DNA of 64,000 nt from JAQVEM01 sp964601205. Its GTDB lineage: Bacteria > Actinomycetota > Humimicrobiia > Humimicrobiales > Humimicrobiaceae. Below, piece by piece: positions 26,892-37,734 of the stretch. The DNA is taken from contig CAZRML010000007.1 in the NCBI GenBank assembly GCA_964601205.1, positions 56,269 through 120,268 of the forward strand, read 5' to 3'. A model generated the notes under the pieces. That model saw nothing but the letters and a program-made list of their open reading frames with translations. It was not told where the DNA came from and made no database searches. Position numbers and translations under genes: made by a program. The stretch's first letter is position 1. Every line of letters starts with the position of its first letter.

Positions 26892-28096
26892 TGATAATCG
26901 AAAAGAATGATGAAATATTCAATCAGGGAAAAGAATATTTAATGCAAACATATAGCAGGCTTCCTGTAGTGTTTGAAAGAGCAAGGATGCAGTATCTCTG
27001 GGATGTTGAGGGGAACAAGTATCTGGACTTTATAGCAGGTTACGGGTGTTTGAATGTAGGGCACACCAATAAATATGTTATAAATGCGTTAAAAAAACAG
27101 ATAGTTAAAATAATACAGTCATCAAACCTATATTATAATAAACCGCAGGTTTTGCTGGCTAAAAAATTATGTGAGGTGTCTGGATTTGGCGAGAAAGTTT
27201 TTTTTGCGAACAGTGGAACGGAATCAATTGAGGGTGCCATCAAACTGGCAAGGAAATATTCTACAGATAATTATGACCAGTCAAGATATGAGATAATTAC
27301 TTTCAAGAGGGCTTTTCACGGAAGGACCCTGGGAGCGCTTGCTGCTACGGCCCAGGAAGAGAAACAAAAATTGTATGAGCCGTTACTTGCCGGATTTAAA
27401 TATGCAGAATTAAACGATATTGAATCCGTAGAGGCTCTAATAAATAAAAATACCTGTGCCATTATGCTCGAGCCCGTTCAGGGCGAGGGTGGCGTTTATC
27501 CGGCAGATAAAGATTTTTTGATAAATTTAAGAAAAATGTGTATTGAGAAAAACCTGTTGCTTATTCTGGATGAAATACAGACAGGATTTGGAAGAACAGG
27601 AGATATATTTGCCTATAAGAATGCCGGCATTTATCCTGATATCCTGGTAGTTGCAAAAAGCCTTGGCGGCGGAATGCCTATCGGGGCAATAATAACTGTA
27701 GATAAAATAGCTGAAAGTTTTGGGCCCGGTACGCATGGTTCCACCTTTGGTGGAAATGCCGCATCCTGCGCAGCTGGACTGGCGGTAATTAATTACATAG
27801 TTGATAATAAACTAAGCGAGAGAGCTAAAAGATTGGGTAAATATCTTACAGAAAAATTGATAAGGATAAAGAAGAAATACGCGGTTGTAAAAGAAATACG
27901 AGGCATGGGCCTCATGATCGGGATGGAATTTAATGAGCCGGTAGCGGAAAAACTGGTTTTAGATGCCCTGGAAGAAAAGCTGATTATAAATAGAGTATCA
28001 CCCAGTACTTTAAGGTTTCTTCCATCCCTGATAATAACCAGAAGAAACATAGATACACTTATCAGCTGGTTGGATAAAGAGATAAAGGAGCTATAA
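26888..28096 (+). CDS. argD: acetylornithine aminotransferase
   Basis: 402-residue PLP enzyme of aminotransferase class III that makes N-acetylornithine from the semialdehyde. The family signature LILDEIQTGFGRTG and the PLP-lysine region VVAKSLGGGMPIGAI are present, as are FFANSGTESIEGAIKLAR and THGSTFGGNAASCAA. The start overlaps the argB stop (ATGA). A second ATG at 26891 has a better-spaced GGAGG and may be the real start. Confidence 0.95.
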   Translation: MMIIEKNDEIFNQGKEYLMQTYSRLPVVFERARMQYLWDVEGNKYLDFIAGYGCLNVGHTNKYVINALKKQIVKIIQSSNLYYNKPQVLLAKKLCEVSGFGEKVFFANSGTESIEGAIKLARKYSTDNYDQSRYEIITFKRAFHGRTLGALAATAQEEKQKLYEPLLAGFKYAELNDIESVEALINKNTCAIMLEPVQGEGGVYPADKDFLINLRKMCIEKNLLLILDEIQTGFGRTGDIFAYKNAGIYPDILVVAKSLGGGMPIGAIITVDKIAESFGPGTHGSTFGGNAASCAAGLAVINYIVDNKLSERAKRLGKYLTEKLIRIKKKYAVVKEIRGMGLMIGMEFNEPVAEKLVLDALEEKLIINRVSPSTLRFLPSLIITRRNIDTLISWLDKEIKEL

Positions 28097-28097
28097 G

Positions 28098-29006
28098 ATG
28101 AAGAAAGATTTTTTAACACTAAAGGATTATTCTGAAGGTGAAATTAAATATATGCTGGATCTCTCGGAGAAAATTAAGAAAAATGGTGAAAAATACAGTA
28201 ATTTTTTAAAAGGAAAGAATATAGCCCTGTTGTTTGATAAACATTCTACCAGGACCAGATTATCTTTTGAAGCTGGGATAAATCAGCTCGGTGGTAATTG
28301 TATTGTTCTTGATGCAAAAACACTGCAGCTGGGCAGGGGAGAATCCTATGAAGATACAGCAAAAGTTTTTTCATTGTATATTGATGGTGTAATTATAAGG
28401 ACATTCAGGCAGGAAACTTTAGAAATTTTTGCCGGATATGGGAACATACCGGTAATAAACGGACTTACTGATACATACCATCCATGCCAGGTTCTGGCGG
28501 ATATATTAACTTTAAAAGAAAATGGGTTGTTAAATAAGAAAGTTAAATTTACCTATATTGGCGATAGCAATAATGTGACCAATAGCCTTATTGTAGGATT
28601 TTCAAAACTTGGAATTGATATAACTATCGGGTGTCCTGAAAAATATTCACCGCCTGAAGAGATAATTGAATATGCAGCAAGCCAGGGGAATGGCAGCAGG
28701 GTCAGGGTTATAAATGACCCCGTAGATGCAGTAAGGGATGCTGATGTTATATACACAGATGTATGGTTAAGTATGGGCCAGGAAGAAAATAAGCCGAAAT
28801 TTAATGAACTAAAAAAATACCAGGTAAACTACAATTTACTTAAACATGCAAAAAAAGATGTAAAAATAATGCACTGCCTGCCGGCACACAGGGAGCAGGA
28901 AATTAAAACAGAAATCCTTGATAGCGAAAATTCTATTATTTTACAGCAGGCCGCCAATCGCATGCATGCCCAGAAGGGGTTGCTTGTATATCTGTATGAA
29001 AATTAA
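28098..29006 (+). CDS. argF: ornithine carbamoyltransferase
   Basis: 302 residues. It makes citrulline from ornithine and carbamoyl phosphate. The carbamoyl-phosphate loop KHSTRTRLSFE, the HPCQVLADILT block, the YIGDSNNVTNSL ornithine-side motif and MHCLPAHREQEI (the active-site cysteine loop) are all intact. It begins 1 base after argD. Confidence 0.96.
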   Translation: MKKDFLTLKDYSEGEIKYMLDLSEKIKKNGEKYSNFLKGKNIALLFDKHSTRTRLSFEAGINQLGGNCIVLDAKTLQLGRGESYEDTAKVFSLYIDGVIIRTFRQETLEIFAGYGNIPVINGLTDTYHPCQVLADILTLKENGLLNKKVKFTYIGDSNNVTNSLIVGFSKLGIDITIGCPEKYSPPEEIIEYAASQGNGSRVRVINDPVDAVRDADVIYTDVWLSMGQEENKPKFNELKKYQVNYNLLKHAKKDVKIMHCLPAHREQEIKTEILDSENSIILQQAANRMHAQKGLLVYLYEN

Positions 29007-29079
29007 TATTTTGTCCAGTGTGTAAAATACCGGATATTTAAAATGGCATTATATTGATAATATTAGATGTAAATAAAAA

Positions 29080-29538
29080 ATGATTAGAGCAAAAAGACTT
29101 AATATAATAAAAGAAATAATAAATAACGGGGAAATATCGTCCCAGAATGAACTGATGGAGGAGCTAAAAAAAAGAGGATACAGCGTAACCCAATCAACAA
29201 TTTCAAGGGATTTAGACTATTTAAGGGTGGTAAAGATAAGGAATTATATGCAGAAAGAGTATTATGCTATAGAAAATAGAGCATATGAGGGTAAGGGTTT
29301 TGATCCTGAGAAATTAAAGTCAAAATTCAGGCAGAGCGTTACATCAGTTAAAAAAGCCGGCAGTATAATAGTGATTAAAACTTTTCCGGGAGAAGCACAG
29401 GGGACTGCCGCAATAATAGATGGCATGAATTTTATGGAAATCCTGGGGACGGTAGCAGGTGACGATACAATAATCTGTGTTTTAGACAGTTTAAAGAATG
29501 CAGAGAAAATACTGGGGATGATGAAGTCACAATTTTAA
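29080..29538 (+). CDS. argR: arginine repressor
   Basis: 152 residues, full length. N-terminal winged helix-turn-helix (about 1-70, SQNELMEELKKRGYSVTQSTISRDL) and C-terminal arginine-binding hexamerisation domain with GTAAIIDGM and GTVAGDDTIICV. It represses the arg operon when arginine is abundant. The likely target is the inverted repeat at the argC promoter. It sits inside the operon between argF and argG, the mycobacterial order. Confidence 0.95.
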   Translation: MIRAKRLNIIKEIINNGEISSQNELMEELKKRGYSVTQSTISRDLDYLRVVKIRNYMQKEYYAIENRAYEGKGFDPEKLKSKFRQSVTSVKKAGSIIVIKTFPGEAQGTAAIIDGMNFMEILGTVAGDDTIICVLDSLKNAEKILGMMKSQF

Positions 29539-29616
29539 GTTAAGATAGATGTGATTAAGTGTTTTAAATTATGGTATTATTAAAATTGACCTTACAATGA
29601 ATGAAAGGATTAAAAA

Positions 29617-30816
29617 ATGACCGATAAAGTAGTGTTAGCATACTCGGGGGGACTTGATACTTCAATTTCTATAAAATGGATTAAAGAAAAATATAATATG
29701 GATGTGATAGCAGTACTGGTGGATTGTGGTCAACCGGGTGATTTAAAAAAAGCTTATCAAAAAGCGCTTGATATTGGAGCCTGTAAATCAGTATTAATTG
29801 ATGCTAAAAAAGAGTTCGTAGATGATTTTATCATACCTTCAATAAAAGCCAATTTAAAATATGAAAAAAAATATCCCCTGGCTACTGCACTTGCAAGGCC
29901 CCTGATAGTAAAAAAATTGGTTTATACAGCAAAAAAAGAAGGTGCCATTGCTATAGCGCACGGTTGCACTGCAAAGGGTAATGACCAGGTACGTTTTGAT
30001 GTCGGAATCAGAAGTCTGGAACCAGGTTTTAAAATAATAGCCCCGCTGAGGGAATGGGGCCTATCAAGAGAAGAAGCAATAAAATATGCCGCAAAATATA
30101 ATATTAAAATACCGGTGACCGGCAAAAGTCCTTACAGCATTGATGAAAACCTGTGGGGTAGGAGTATAGAATGCGGAGTACTTGAGGACCCCTGGATTGA
30201 ACCGCCGGAAGATATTTACCAGTGGACAAAAGTAACCCGGGATAAAAATGAATCTGAATACCTTGAACTCGGATTTTCAAATGGAAATCCGGTCTCTCTT
30301 AACGGTAAAAATATATCTGCTGAATCAATTATAAAGAAATTAAACAGCATAGCAGGGTCTTACGGAATCGGAAGAATAGATATGGTTGAAAACAGACTGG
30401 TTGGAATAAAGTCAAGAGAAATTTATGAATCGCCTGCAGCTGAAATTATGATAGAAGCACACAGGCAGCTGGAATCATTAATACTGGACAGGGAACTGGC
30501 ACATTATAAATTTAATCTGGAAGAGAAACTGTCAGAGATTGTGTATTATGGGTACTGGTTCACACCGCTAAGAAAATGCATCGGGTCTTTTATAGAGGAA
30601 AGCCAGAAGTATGTTACCGGCATAGTTAAAATCAAACTGGAGAATAAAAGCTTCAGTACCGTAGGAAGAAAATCTAATTACTCAATATATGATGTAAGTC
30701 TTGCGACATACGATAAAAAAGATAAGTTTGAACACAAACACTCGGAGAGTTTCATTAAACTGTGGGGTTATCCCTATGAAATACTGGGCAAAAAAGGAAG
30801 AATTGATGAAAAATAA
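29617..30816 (+). CDS. argG: argininosuccinate synthase
   Basis: 399 residues. The ATP-pyrophosphatase P-loop VLAYSGGLDTSISIKW is at the N-terminus, with AHGCTAKGNDQVRFD (citrulline/aspartate contacts) and GRSIECGVLEDPW further on. It ligates citrulline and aspartate. Its last 11 bases overlap argH, where the coding sequence supplies a GGAAG ribosome-binding site. Confidence 0.96.
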   Translation: MTDKVVLAYSGGLDTSISIKWIKEKYNMDVIAVLVDCGQPGDLKKAYQKALDIGACKSVLIDAKKEFVDDFIIPSIKANLKYEKKYPLATALARPLIVKKLVYTAKKEGAIAIAHGCTAKGNDQVRFDVGIRSLEPGFKIIAPLREWGLSREEAIKYAAKYNIKIPVTGKSPYSIDENLWGRSIECGVLEDPWIEPPEDIYQWTKVTRDKNESEYLELGFSNGNPVSLNGKNISAESIIKKLNSIAGSYGIGRIDMVENRLVGIKSREIYESPAAEIMIEAHRQLESLILDRELAHYKFNLEEKLSEIVYYGYWFTPLRKCIGSFIEESQKYVTGIVKIKLENKSFSTVGRKSNYSIYDVSLATYDKKDKFEHKHSESFIKLWGYPYEILGKKGRIDEK

Positions 30817-32254
30817 AATATGGAAGGGCATGATAGAGAAAAATACTGACAGGGATGTAGAAAGCTTTGCCTCTTCAATAGAAGTAGATAAAAATCTTTA
30901 TATTTACGATATTACAGGTACGGCAGCCCATGTCCTGGGTCTGTATAAAATTGGAATTATAAGTAAAAATGAGCTGGGAAAAATTCTCCCCGGACTAAAA
31001 AAAATAAAGATAAGTTTAGAAACGGGGAAAATTGACACTGCCTCTCATGAAGATGTCCACAGTCTTGTTGAAAATGAACTGTCCGGTATGATTGGAGATG
31101 CTGCAATGAAGATTCATACCGGGAGGAGCAGAAATGACCAGATAGTCCTGGATGAAAAATTGTTTTTCAAAAACATTATAATAAATATTTTAACCAATAT
31201 ATTGAAGTTACAGGAAAATATTTTAAAATCCGCCCATAATACAATTGATATTGTAATCCCTGCCTATACACACCTGCAGGTTGCTCAACCGGTGTTGCTT
31301 TCACATTACCTGATGTCATTTTTTTATAAATTTGACAGGGATATCAAAAATCTATTCTTTAATTTTGAAACCCATGATTTCCTTCCGCTGGGTGCTGCGG
31401 CCTGTACCGGTAGTGGCTATAAATTAGACAGAAAATTATTAAAAGAGTTGCTTAAATTTAAGAACCTTGAACCGAACAGTATGGATACCGTAGGGAACAG
31501 GGATTTTATCATAGATTTTATCTTTTCATGCACAAAAATAATGCTGCACCTGAGCAGATTCTGTGAGGATTTAATAATATATAACAGTAAAGAATTTTCT
31601 TTTATTGAGATAGACGAGTCTTTCTGCACCGGGAGCAGTATCATGCCGCAGAAAAAAAATCCCGATGTTCTTGAGCTAATAAGAGGTAAAAGCGCAGTGG
31701 TTACGGGTAATCTCTTACAATTAATGATGGTCCTTAAGGGGCTTCCATCAACTTATAACAGTGATCTTCAGGAGGATAAAAAGATTTTATTCAGTGCATA
31801 CAATGAAACTATATCAAGTATATACATATTCTCTAAATTAATTGAAAATGTAAAATTTAATAAATTGAAGATAAAAGATTCACTGGAAAAGAGTTTTATG
31901 GAAGCCACAGATATGGCAGATTATCTGGTAAAAAAAGGTGAAAGTTTCAGGAAAGCCCATCACATCGTGGGGAATATAATAAGGTACTGTGTGAATAAAA
32001 AAATACCTTTTAAGGATATTAAGCTGGAAGAATTGAAAAAATATTCAACCTATTTTGAGAATGATGTGTTTAATTATACGAATATTGATTCATGTCTGTC
32101 ACATAAAGAAGTGGATTGTGGTACGGAGAAAACCCGGGTAATCTCAAGTATGGATTCCGCTAAGGAAAAAATAACCGATTATAAAAATAAATTAGAAGCT
32201 CTCTCTAAAAGAATACCTTCATTTGAAGAAATAATGAGACGTGCCAGCATATAG
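30806..32254 (+). CDS. argH: argininosuccinate lyase
   Basis: 482 residues from ATG 30806, which overlaps the argG end by 11 bases; longer in-frame extensions upstream lie wholly inside argG and were rejected. It splits argininosuccinate into arginine and fumarate. Family blocks are SHEDVHSLVENEL, GRSRNDQIVLD, the AYTHLQVAQPVLLSHY segment and the signature loop GSSIMPQKKNPDVLEL containing the catalytic serine. Last gene of the arg operon. Confidence 0.95.
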   Translation: MKNKIWKGMIEKNTDRDVESFASSIEVDKNLYIYDITGTAAHVLGLYKIGIISKNELGKILPGLKKIKISLETGKIDTASHEDVHSLVENELSGMIGDAAMKIHTGRSRNDQIVLDEKLFFKNIIINILTNILKLQENILKSAHNTIDIVIPAYTHLQVAQPVLLSHYLMSFFYKFDRDIKNLFFNFETHDFLPLGAAACTGSGYKLDRKLLKELLKFKNLEPNSMDTVGNRDFIIDFIFSCTKIMLHLSRFCEDLIIYNSKEFSFIEIDESFCTGSSIMPQKKNPDVLELIRGKSAVVTGNLLQLMMVLKGLPSTYNSDLQEDKKILFSAYNETISSIYIFSKLIENVKFNKLKIKDSLEKSFMEATDMADYLVKKGESFRKAHHIVGNIIRYCVNKKIPFKDIKLEELKKYSTYFENDVFNYTNIDSCLSHKEVDCGTEKTRVISSMDSAKEKITDYKNKLEALSKRIPSFEEIMRRASI

Positions 32255-32303
32255 ATGGACCGTATACCGATAAGAAAATCATTTTCCCTCCAGATTTTTT
32301 AAA

Positions 32304-34619
32304 ATGGATAAGAATAATAAAAAGTTAGAACTAACTGTACCGGCAGGTGGAATGGAGCAGCTGGTAGCAGCGGTAAATGCCGGAGCGGATTCGGTGTACC
32401 TGGGTTATAAAAAATTTGGGGCAAGAGCGTATGCGGATAATTTTGATTTAAATCAATTGAGAAGGGCAGTTAATTTTGCCCATGGTCACAATGTAAAGGT
32501 ATATCTTGCCCTGAATACACTTATAAAGGATGGTGAAATAGGAGAAGTAATAGAATTCCTGGAGCAGTATACAAAAATATGTAACGATGGGATTATTATT
32601 CAGGATTTTTGCGTTTATAAGATAATCAAGGACCTTTTTAGGAACATGCCGTTACATGCAAGTACCCAGCTTAATCTTCATAATACATACTCATTAAAGA
32701 TGGTAAACAGCATGGGATTTAAAAGAGTTGTCCTGGCACGTGAAATGACCATAGAAGAGATTAAAAATTTATGTAAAGAAGAGCTGGTAAAAATAGAAAT
32801 GTTTGTTCATGGCTCTCAGTGCTACTCATATTCAGGTAGCTGCTATTTTAGCTCATTTATCGGTGGTAGAAGCGGGAACAGGGGCAGATGCACACAGCCC
32901 TGCAGGATGAAATATAAATTGTTAGAGGAAACAAAACTAACAGGAAAATATGTTCCTTTAAAGGGCAGCTATTTATTGAGCAAGAATGATTTATGCCTTC
33001 TGGAATTTTTACCGGAGATAGCAGAAGCGGGAGTAAGCGCATTAAAAATAGAAGGCAGAATGAAACCTCCCGAATATGTTGGAATAGTTACAAAAATATA
33101 CAGAAAATATATTGATATGTATTATAAAAATCCGGTTGATTATAGAGTTGATGTTAATGATATTTATAAACTTACACAGGTATTTTCAAGAGAACTGGGG
33201 CAGGGTTATATAAAGAATAAATATCCATCTGATATTGTATCCATAAATAAATCAGGGAGTATGGGTAATTTTCTTGGTAGAGTATATAAGGTGGAATATG
33301 AAAATATAAAAAGTAAAAAAATAAAGAATATTTACATTAAAAGTAGGTGGGAAATAAATAATGGCGACATCATCGAGATCTGGACCAAACGGGGTAATAG
33401 CAGAATAAAAGTAAAAGATTTAGAATTAATAGATAGCAATAAAATGAATAAATATAGATATAAAATTGGACTGGATGGTTTAAAGAATATTCTGGAGAAA
33501 GACAGGGTATTTAAATATTTTGATAATAAGATTAACCGGGAAGCATGGGACCTATTTAAATACGGTGTGGATAAAAATATTCTGACGGAAAATGAAACAA
33601 TGAAAAATAATACTACAGTAGATAAAAATATAAAATTAACCTACCTGAAGAATTTTTTTAATAATTGCCGGGATATTAATGAATCTGAGAACAGAATAAA
33701 TTTAAAAGCAAGAGTGTATGACCATTCATTTTTAGAATGTTCAATTAAAAGCGGGATAAAAGAGATAATTTACAGTAATTTCAGCCAGTTAACCGATGCT
33801 GAAGGGCTGGATAAAAAAACTATGGAGTTATTAAAAAGAAATAATGAGACCAGAGAAAATGTAATATGCGTGGATACCCCGCAGATACTATATGATGATG
33901 ATTTTTCAATTTTTGGAAATAATATATTAAAGCTTCTTGACAGAGGAATCAATAATTTCAGGATATCAAATCCCGGGGTGCTGGAGTTTCTGATGGAGCT
34001 AAATAAGGATAGAGGTTACAATATAAATATCCATACAGGTTGTAATTTTAATATATTTAATACTCCATCAATATTTTTTTTAGATGATTTTGTCAGAAAT
34101 TATTTAGTATTTAAAGATATAGAACTTTCACCGGAACTTAACCTGAAGGAAATTTACAGAATAATTTTAAATGTGAATTCAAAAAAATCTGATTATAAGA
34201 ATAAATTAAAATTTTCAATTTTTGGCCACGGCTCTATCCAGATTATGAATTCACGGTATAAACTCAAATTTATTACAGGTAAAGAAAATAAAAGTAGATT
34301 TTATATAGAAGATATAAAAGGTTACAGGTTCCCGGTTTCCTCGGATTATAATCAGAATATGATGATTTTTAATTCAAAAAAAATATGTACCTTATTTGAC
34401 CTTGATAAAATAACCGTAAGCGGTATAAATAAACTTATTATAGACAGCAGGTTCTATTCCCTTAAAGATTTCAGCAAGATATTGAGAAATTACAGAGAAG
34501 CATTAGATATAATTCATTTTAAAGGAGTTAATAAATATAAGAGGTTTACCTCTTATTTAAAAAACGATACTCTCTTTTCTAATTATTCAAGGGGCCATCT
34601 TTTCAGGGGGGTAGAATAG
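32304..34619 (+). CDS. U32 peptidase-family protein (RNA hydroxylation type likely)
   Basis: 771 residues. The N-terminal half is a U32 domain (ELTVPAGGMEQLVAAVNAG, the GAR.Y block and MFVHGSQCYSYSGSCYFSSF), with the cysteine-rich signature GRSGNRGRCTQPCR near residue 195 that binds an iron-sulfur cluster in RlhA/TrhP relatives. The long C-terminal half matches the layout of U32 proteins with an extra DUF3656-like region. Such proteins hydroxylate 23S rRNA or tRNA wobble uridine rather than cut collagen. The substrate here is not decided. It lies 49 bases after argH and is convergent with the PBP gene. Confidence 0.82.
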   Translation: MDKNNKKLELTVPAGGMEQLVAAVNAGADSVYLGYKKFGARAYADNFDLNQLRRAVNFAHGHNVKVYLALNTLIKDGEIGEVIEFLEQYTKICNDGIIIQDFCVYKIIKDLFRNMPLHASTQLNLHNTYSLKMVNSMGFKRVVLAREMTIEEIKNLCKEELVKIEMFVHGSQCYSYSGSCYFSSFIGGRSGNRGRCTQPCRMKYKLLEETKLTGKYVPLKGSYLLSKNDLCLLEFLPEIAEAGVSALKIEGRMKPPEYVGIVTKIYRKYIDMYYKNPVDYRVDVNDIYKLTQVFSRELGQGYIKNKYPSDIVSINKSGSMGNFLGRVYKVEYENIKSKKIKNIYIKSRWEINNGDIIEIWTKRGNSRIKVKDLELIDSNKMNKYRYKIGLDGLKNILEKDRVFKYFDNKINREAWDLFKYGVDKNILTENETMKNNTTVDKNIKLTYLKNFFNNCRDINESENRINLKARVYDHSFLECSIKSGIKEIIYSNFSQLTDAEGLDKKTMELLKRNNETRENVICVDTPQILYDDDFSIFGNNILKLLDRGINNFRISNPGVLEFLMELNKDRGYNINIHTGCNFNIFNTPSIFFLDDFVRNYLVFKDIELSPELNLKEIYRIILNVNSKKSDYKNKLKFSIFGHGSIQIMNSRYKLKFITGKENKSRFYIEDIKGYRFPVSSDYNQNMMIFNSKKICTLFDLDKITVSGINKLIIDSRFYSLKDFSKILRNYREALDIIHFKGVNKYKRFTSYLKNDTLFSNYSRGHLFRGVE

Positions 34620-34665
34620 ATTAAATGGACTGAGGATTTCTAGCGGACTTAGGAGAATAATATTT

Positions 34666-37479
34666 TTATTCAATTTCAATGGTGACCGTGGAACCATATT
34701 CCAGATATTCCCCGCCTGATGGGATTTGATTGATAACTTCGCCTTCTTCAGTGGAATCAGGAGATGTTTCAACAATGAATTCTAATTCTTTCAGGATGGC
34801 TATGGCATCAGATTTTATCATTCCTATAACATCAGGGACTTCAATACCCATACTTATTTTAATTATTATTTCCTGAGTTTTATCATAAATAGTGCCGCTT
34901 ACCGGCGTCTGGGAGAATACCAGGTCTATTTTTTCTTTGCTCTCTTCATACAATATGGTGATGTTTTCAAAACCCGCTTTATTTAATGCTTTTACCGCAT
35001 CTTTTCCGGTAAGTCCTGATACATCGGGTATTTCTGATTGAGGATTCTCACCTTTGCTAACATAAAGAATTACTGCAGTTGATTTCGGGACCATTGAATC
35101 AGGAACGGGACTCTGACTTATAACAAAATCCTCAGCTGTGGTATCATTATATTCATATTCTATGCTGGTAATTATAAGCTCCAGGTCTTCTATGATTTCA
35201 AGTGCGTCACTTAAATTCATTCCGGTAAAGTCGGGCATGCTGAAGGTTTTTTTACCCTTGCTTATATAAAGAGTTATGCTTAATTTTTCTCCTTCGAGAG
35301 ACTCCAGAATGGAACCCGCTTCAGGATTCTGGTTGAAAACAATATCTTTATTATAAACATCGTTAAAGTCATGGATTTTTTCAACTACAAAGTATAATTC
35401 TTCAAATAAGCTTTTTGCTTCTTCTGTATTCAGTCCCGTAACATCGGGAACTTCAACCTTGTTGTGTATATTACAAATTTCTGTTGGTTGTTCTCCCTCA
35501 ATGAATATTTTCCATTCTATGGTTTCTTCCGGACACCAGAAGGAGGGAAGAAGGTTGGATTCGGTACAGACCTCGATATCAATCAGCTCCCTGTCCGGTT
35601 TTTTAAAATCTGAAACAGGCAATTCTTCATTTGCAGCATACATAAATTCTCTCCATATATCTGCAGGATAAGTTCCTCCAACAACCACCCTGCCATTTAT
35701 AGATTCCATTGTTTTGTTTGAATCGGAGTAACCCATCCATACTACGGTAACAAGATCGGGAGTGTAACCTGCAAACCAGGCATCATTGTAATCACTTGTT
35801 GTACCGGTTTTTCCAGCAGCGGGTCTTCCTATATTAGCCCCGGTACCGGTTCCCTGTTCTATGACTTTCTTTAAAATATGCGTAATATAATAAGCTTCCG
35901 AACTTTCAAGGATTTTCTTATTTGATTCATTCTCATCGAGATTATATTCATATATTATATTGCCCAGCGAGTCTTCGATTTTTAATATACAGACAGGCTG
36001 ATTGTAAAAACCGCCTGAAGCAAGAGTGGAAAAAATTTTACTTACATCAAGGGGAGTTATTCCTGTTTCAAGGCCGCCCAGACCGATTGCCGGGTTGCTT
36101 CCAATATCGTATATTTCCATCTGATTGCATAATTTCTCAACATTTTCTGCACCAACTTTCATTATTAGCTGGGCATATACTACATTAACAGAATGTATGG
36201 TCGCATCTATAACTGACATTTTATCAGTGTCAAATTTTTGATTACCATAATTATCAACATTCCATTCAGGACCTTCTTCCATATCAATAGTGATAGGACC
36301 ATTGGGATTGAATGTATTATTTGGTGAAATATGCTGTCTTATTGATTCTATTAAAACCGGAACTTTAAACACAGAACCGGGAAGTCTTTTACCCTGAATC
36401 GCTATATTAAATTTGGAAGTATTATAATCTTTTCCTCCTATAAGGGAATAGACATAACCATTATCGGGGTCTACAGAAACTATTGCACAGGAAGGGCCGG
36501 TATCTTCAGAAAGAACTTTTTTTATTGCATCCTCTGCCTTTTCCTGTAAGTCAATATCAAGAGTGGTGTAGATTCTAAGACCGCCTTTAAAAACATCATA
36601 ATCTGTAAATTTCTGGTCATATAGAGTCCGTTTTACATAATCAATGAAATATGGAGCAATCCTTGATTCAGGCTGGCTGGATATGGCCGGTGAATCAGTA
36701 TTTATCTCTATAGGATCGGAAAGAGCATCAAGATATTCGTCGGTGCTTATCAATTGTTGTTCATACATTAACTGAAGGACAAGGTCCCTTCTTAGCTTTG
36801 CTTTTTCTATATCATTAAATGGTGAATAAACTTCAGGAGCTCTTACCAGACCCGCAAGCAGCGCAGACTGGGATAGGTTAAGTTCAATGGCATCTATTCC
36901 GAAATATATTTCTGCAGCTTTTTCTATCCCATAAGCCCCGGAGCCAAAGTTTATAGTATTAAGATACATCTCAAGAATTTTATTTTTGGTATAATTTCTT
37001 TCAAGCTGTATGGCGATTAAAGCTTCGTTAATTTTCCTGCGAAATGTTTTTTCCGGGGTGAAATATATATTTTTTACGTATTGCTGGGTAATAGTGCTTG
37101 CTCCCTGTGCCCATTCCCCGGCTCTTAAATCTGCAATAAAGGCACCAATAATTCTTACGTAATCTACTCCCTGATGTTCAAAAAATCTTTTATCTTCTAT
37201 TGCCACAATAGCATCTTTAATATAGTCAGACATATCTTCAAATGGTATAATTTCTCTATTTTCCCCGGCATGGAATTCCGTTATTAATCTGCCATTAATA
37301 TCAAAGACTTTGGAAGTCTGGGCTACTGGAGAGGGTGTAAGTTCTTCAAGAGTAGGGAGTGTGCCAATATAATAAAAGCCTATCAATGCGCCAATTAATA
37401 TTATAAATGAAATTATAATTATCGCAGTTATTAAAAAGGCCTTAAGGCAGCCGCGTAGTTTTTTTTGTCTGGCATTCAT
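34666..37479 (-). CDS. class A penicillin-binding protein with four PASTA repeats
   Basis: 937-residue bifunctional wall synthase. TM anchor at about 13-36, then a GT51 transglycosylase domain with AIVAIEDKRFFEHQGVD and GASTITQQYVKN, then the transpeptidase domain with SVFK (SxxK serine, about residue 375), SVN and KTGTT. Four C-terminal PASTA repeats (about 675-937) each begin PDVTG/PDFTG/PDVSG/PDVIG. PASTA repeats usually bind muropeptides and are better known on Ser/Thr kinases and PBP2x; tails on class A PBPs occur in Gram-positives and Actinobacteria. Divergent from tyrS. Confidence 0.93.
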   Translation of the reverse strand: MNARQKKLRGCLKAFLITAIIIISFIILIGALIGFYYIGTLPTLEELTPSPVAQTSKVFDINGRLITEFHAGENREIIPFEDMSDYIKDAIVAIEDKRFFEHQGVDYVRIIGAFIADLRAGEWAQGASTITQQYVKNIYFTPEKTFRRKINEALIAIQLERNYTKNKILEMYLNTINFGSGAYGIEKAAEIYFGIDAIELNLSQSALLAGLVRAPEVYSPFNDIEKAKLRRDLVLQLMYEQQLISTDEYLDALSDPIEINTDSPAISSQPESRIAPYFIDYVKRTLYDQKFTDYDVFKGGLRIYTTLDIDLQEKAEDAIKKVLSEDTGPSCAIVSVDPDNGYVYSLIGGKDYNTSKFNIAIQGKRLPGSVFKVPVLIESIRQHISPNNTFNPNGPITIDMEEGPEWNVDNYGNQKFDTDKMSVIDATIHSVNVVYAQLIMKVGAENVEKLCNQMEIYDIGSNPAIGLGGLETGITPLDVSKIFSTLASGGFYNQPVCILKIEDSLGNIIYEYNLDENESNKKILESSEAYYITHILKKVIEQGTGTGANIGRPAAGKTGTTSDYNDAWFAGYTPDLVTVVWMGYSDSNKTMESINGRVVVGGTYPADIWREFMYAANEELPVSDFKKPDRELIDIEVCTESNLLPSFWCPEETIEWKIFIEGEQPTEICNIHNKVEVPDVTGLNTEEAKSLFEELYFVVEKIHDFNDVYNKDIVFNQNPEAGSILESLEGEKLSITLYISKGKKTFSMPDFTGMNLSDALEIIEDLELIITSIEYEYNDTTAEDFVISQSPVPDSMVPKSTAVILYVSKGENPQSEIPDVSGLTGKDAVKALNKAGFENITILYEESKEKIDLVFSQTPVSGTIYDKTQEIIIKISMGIEVPDVIGMIKSDAIAILKELEFIVETSPDSTEEGEVINQIPSGGEYLEYGSTVTIEIE

Positions 37480-37734
37480 AATAATTTTTGATATTGATAA
37501 ATAATAAAGTTTTTATAACATAATTTTATTACGGTTTAGAGAATTTTATATAAAATTTTACCAAATAACAATATAACTAAAAACATAAATAAAAATGGTT
37601 CAGATATTGTAAAGGTTTTGGATTTAGATTTAGATCAGATTGTTCCACTAATTCTATAAATAGACATGAAGATAAATATTATGTTAATATTTAATCTAAT
37701 TTTCTAATTATAAATTACTGGGCGGAAGAACAGT

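Noticed and set aside
37480..37734. Possible T-box leader before tyrS
   Set aside because: No T-box sequence (GGTGG-type with terminator) or specifier stem could be found; only AT-rich sequence.
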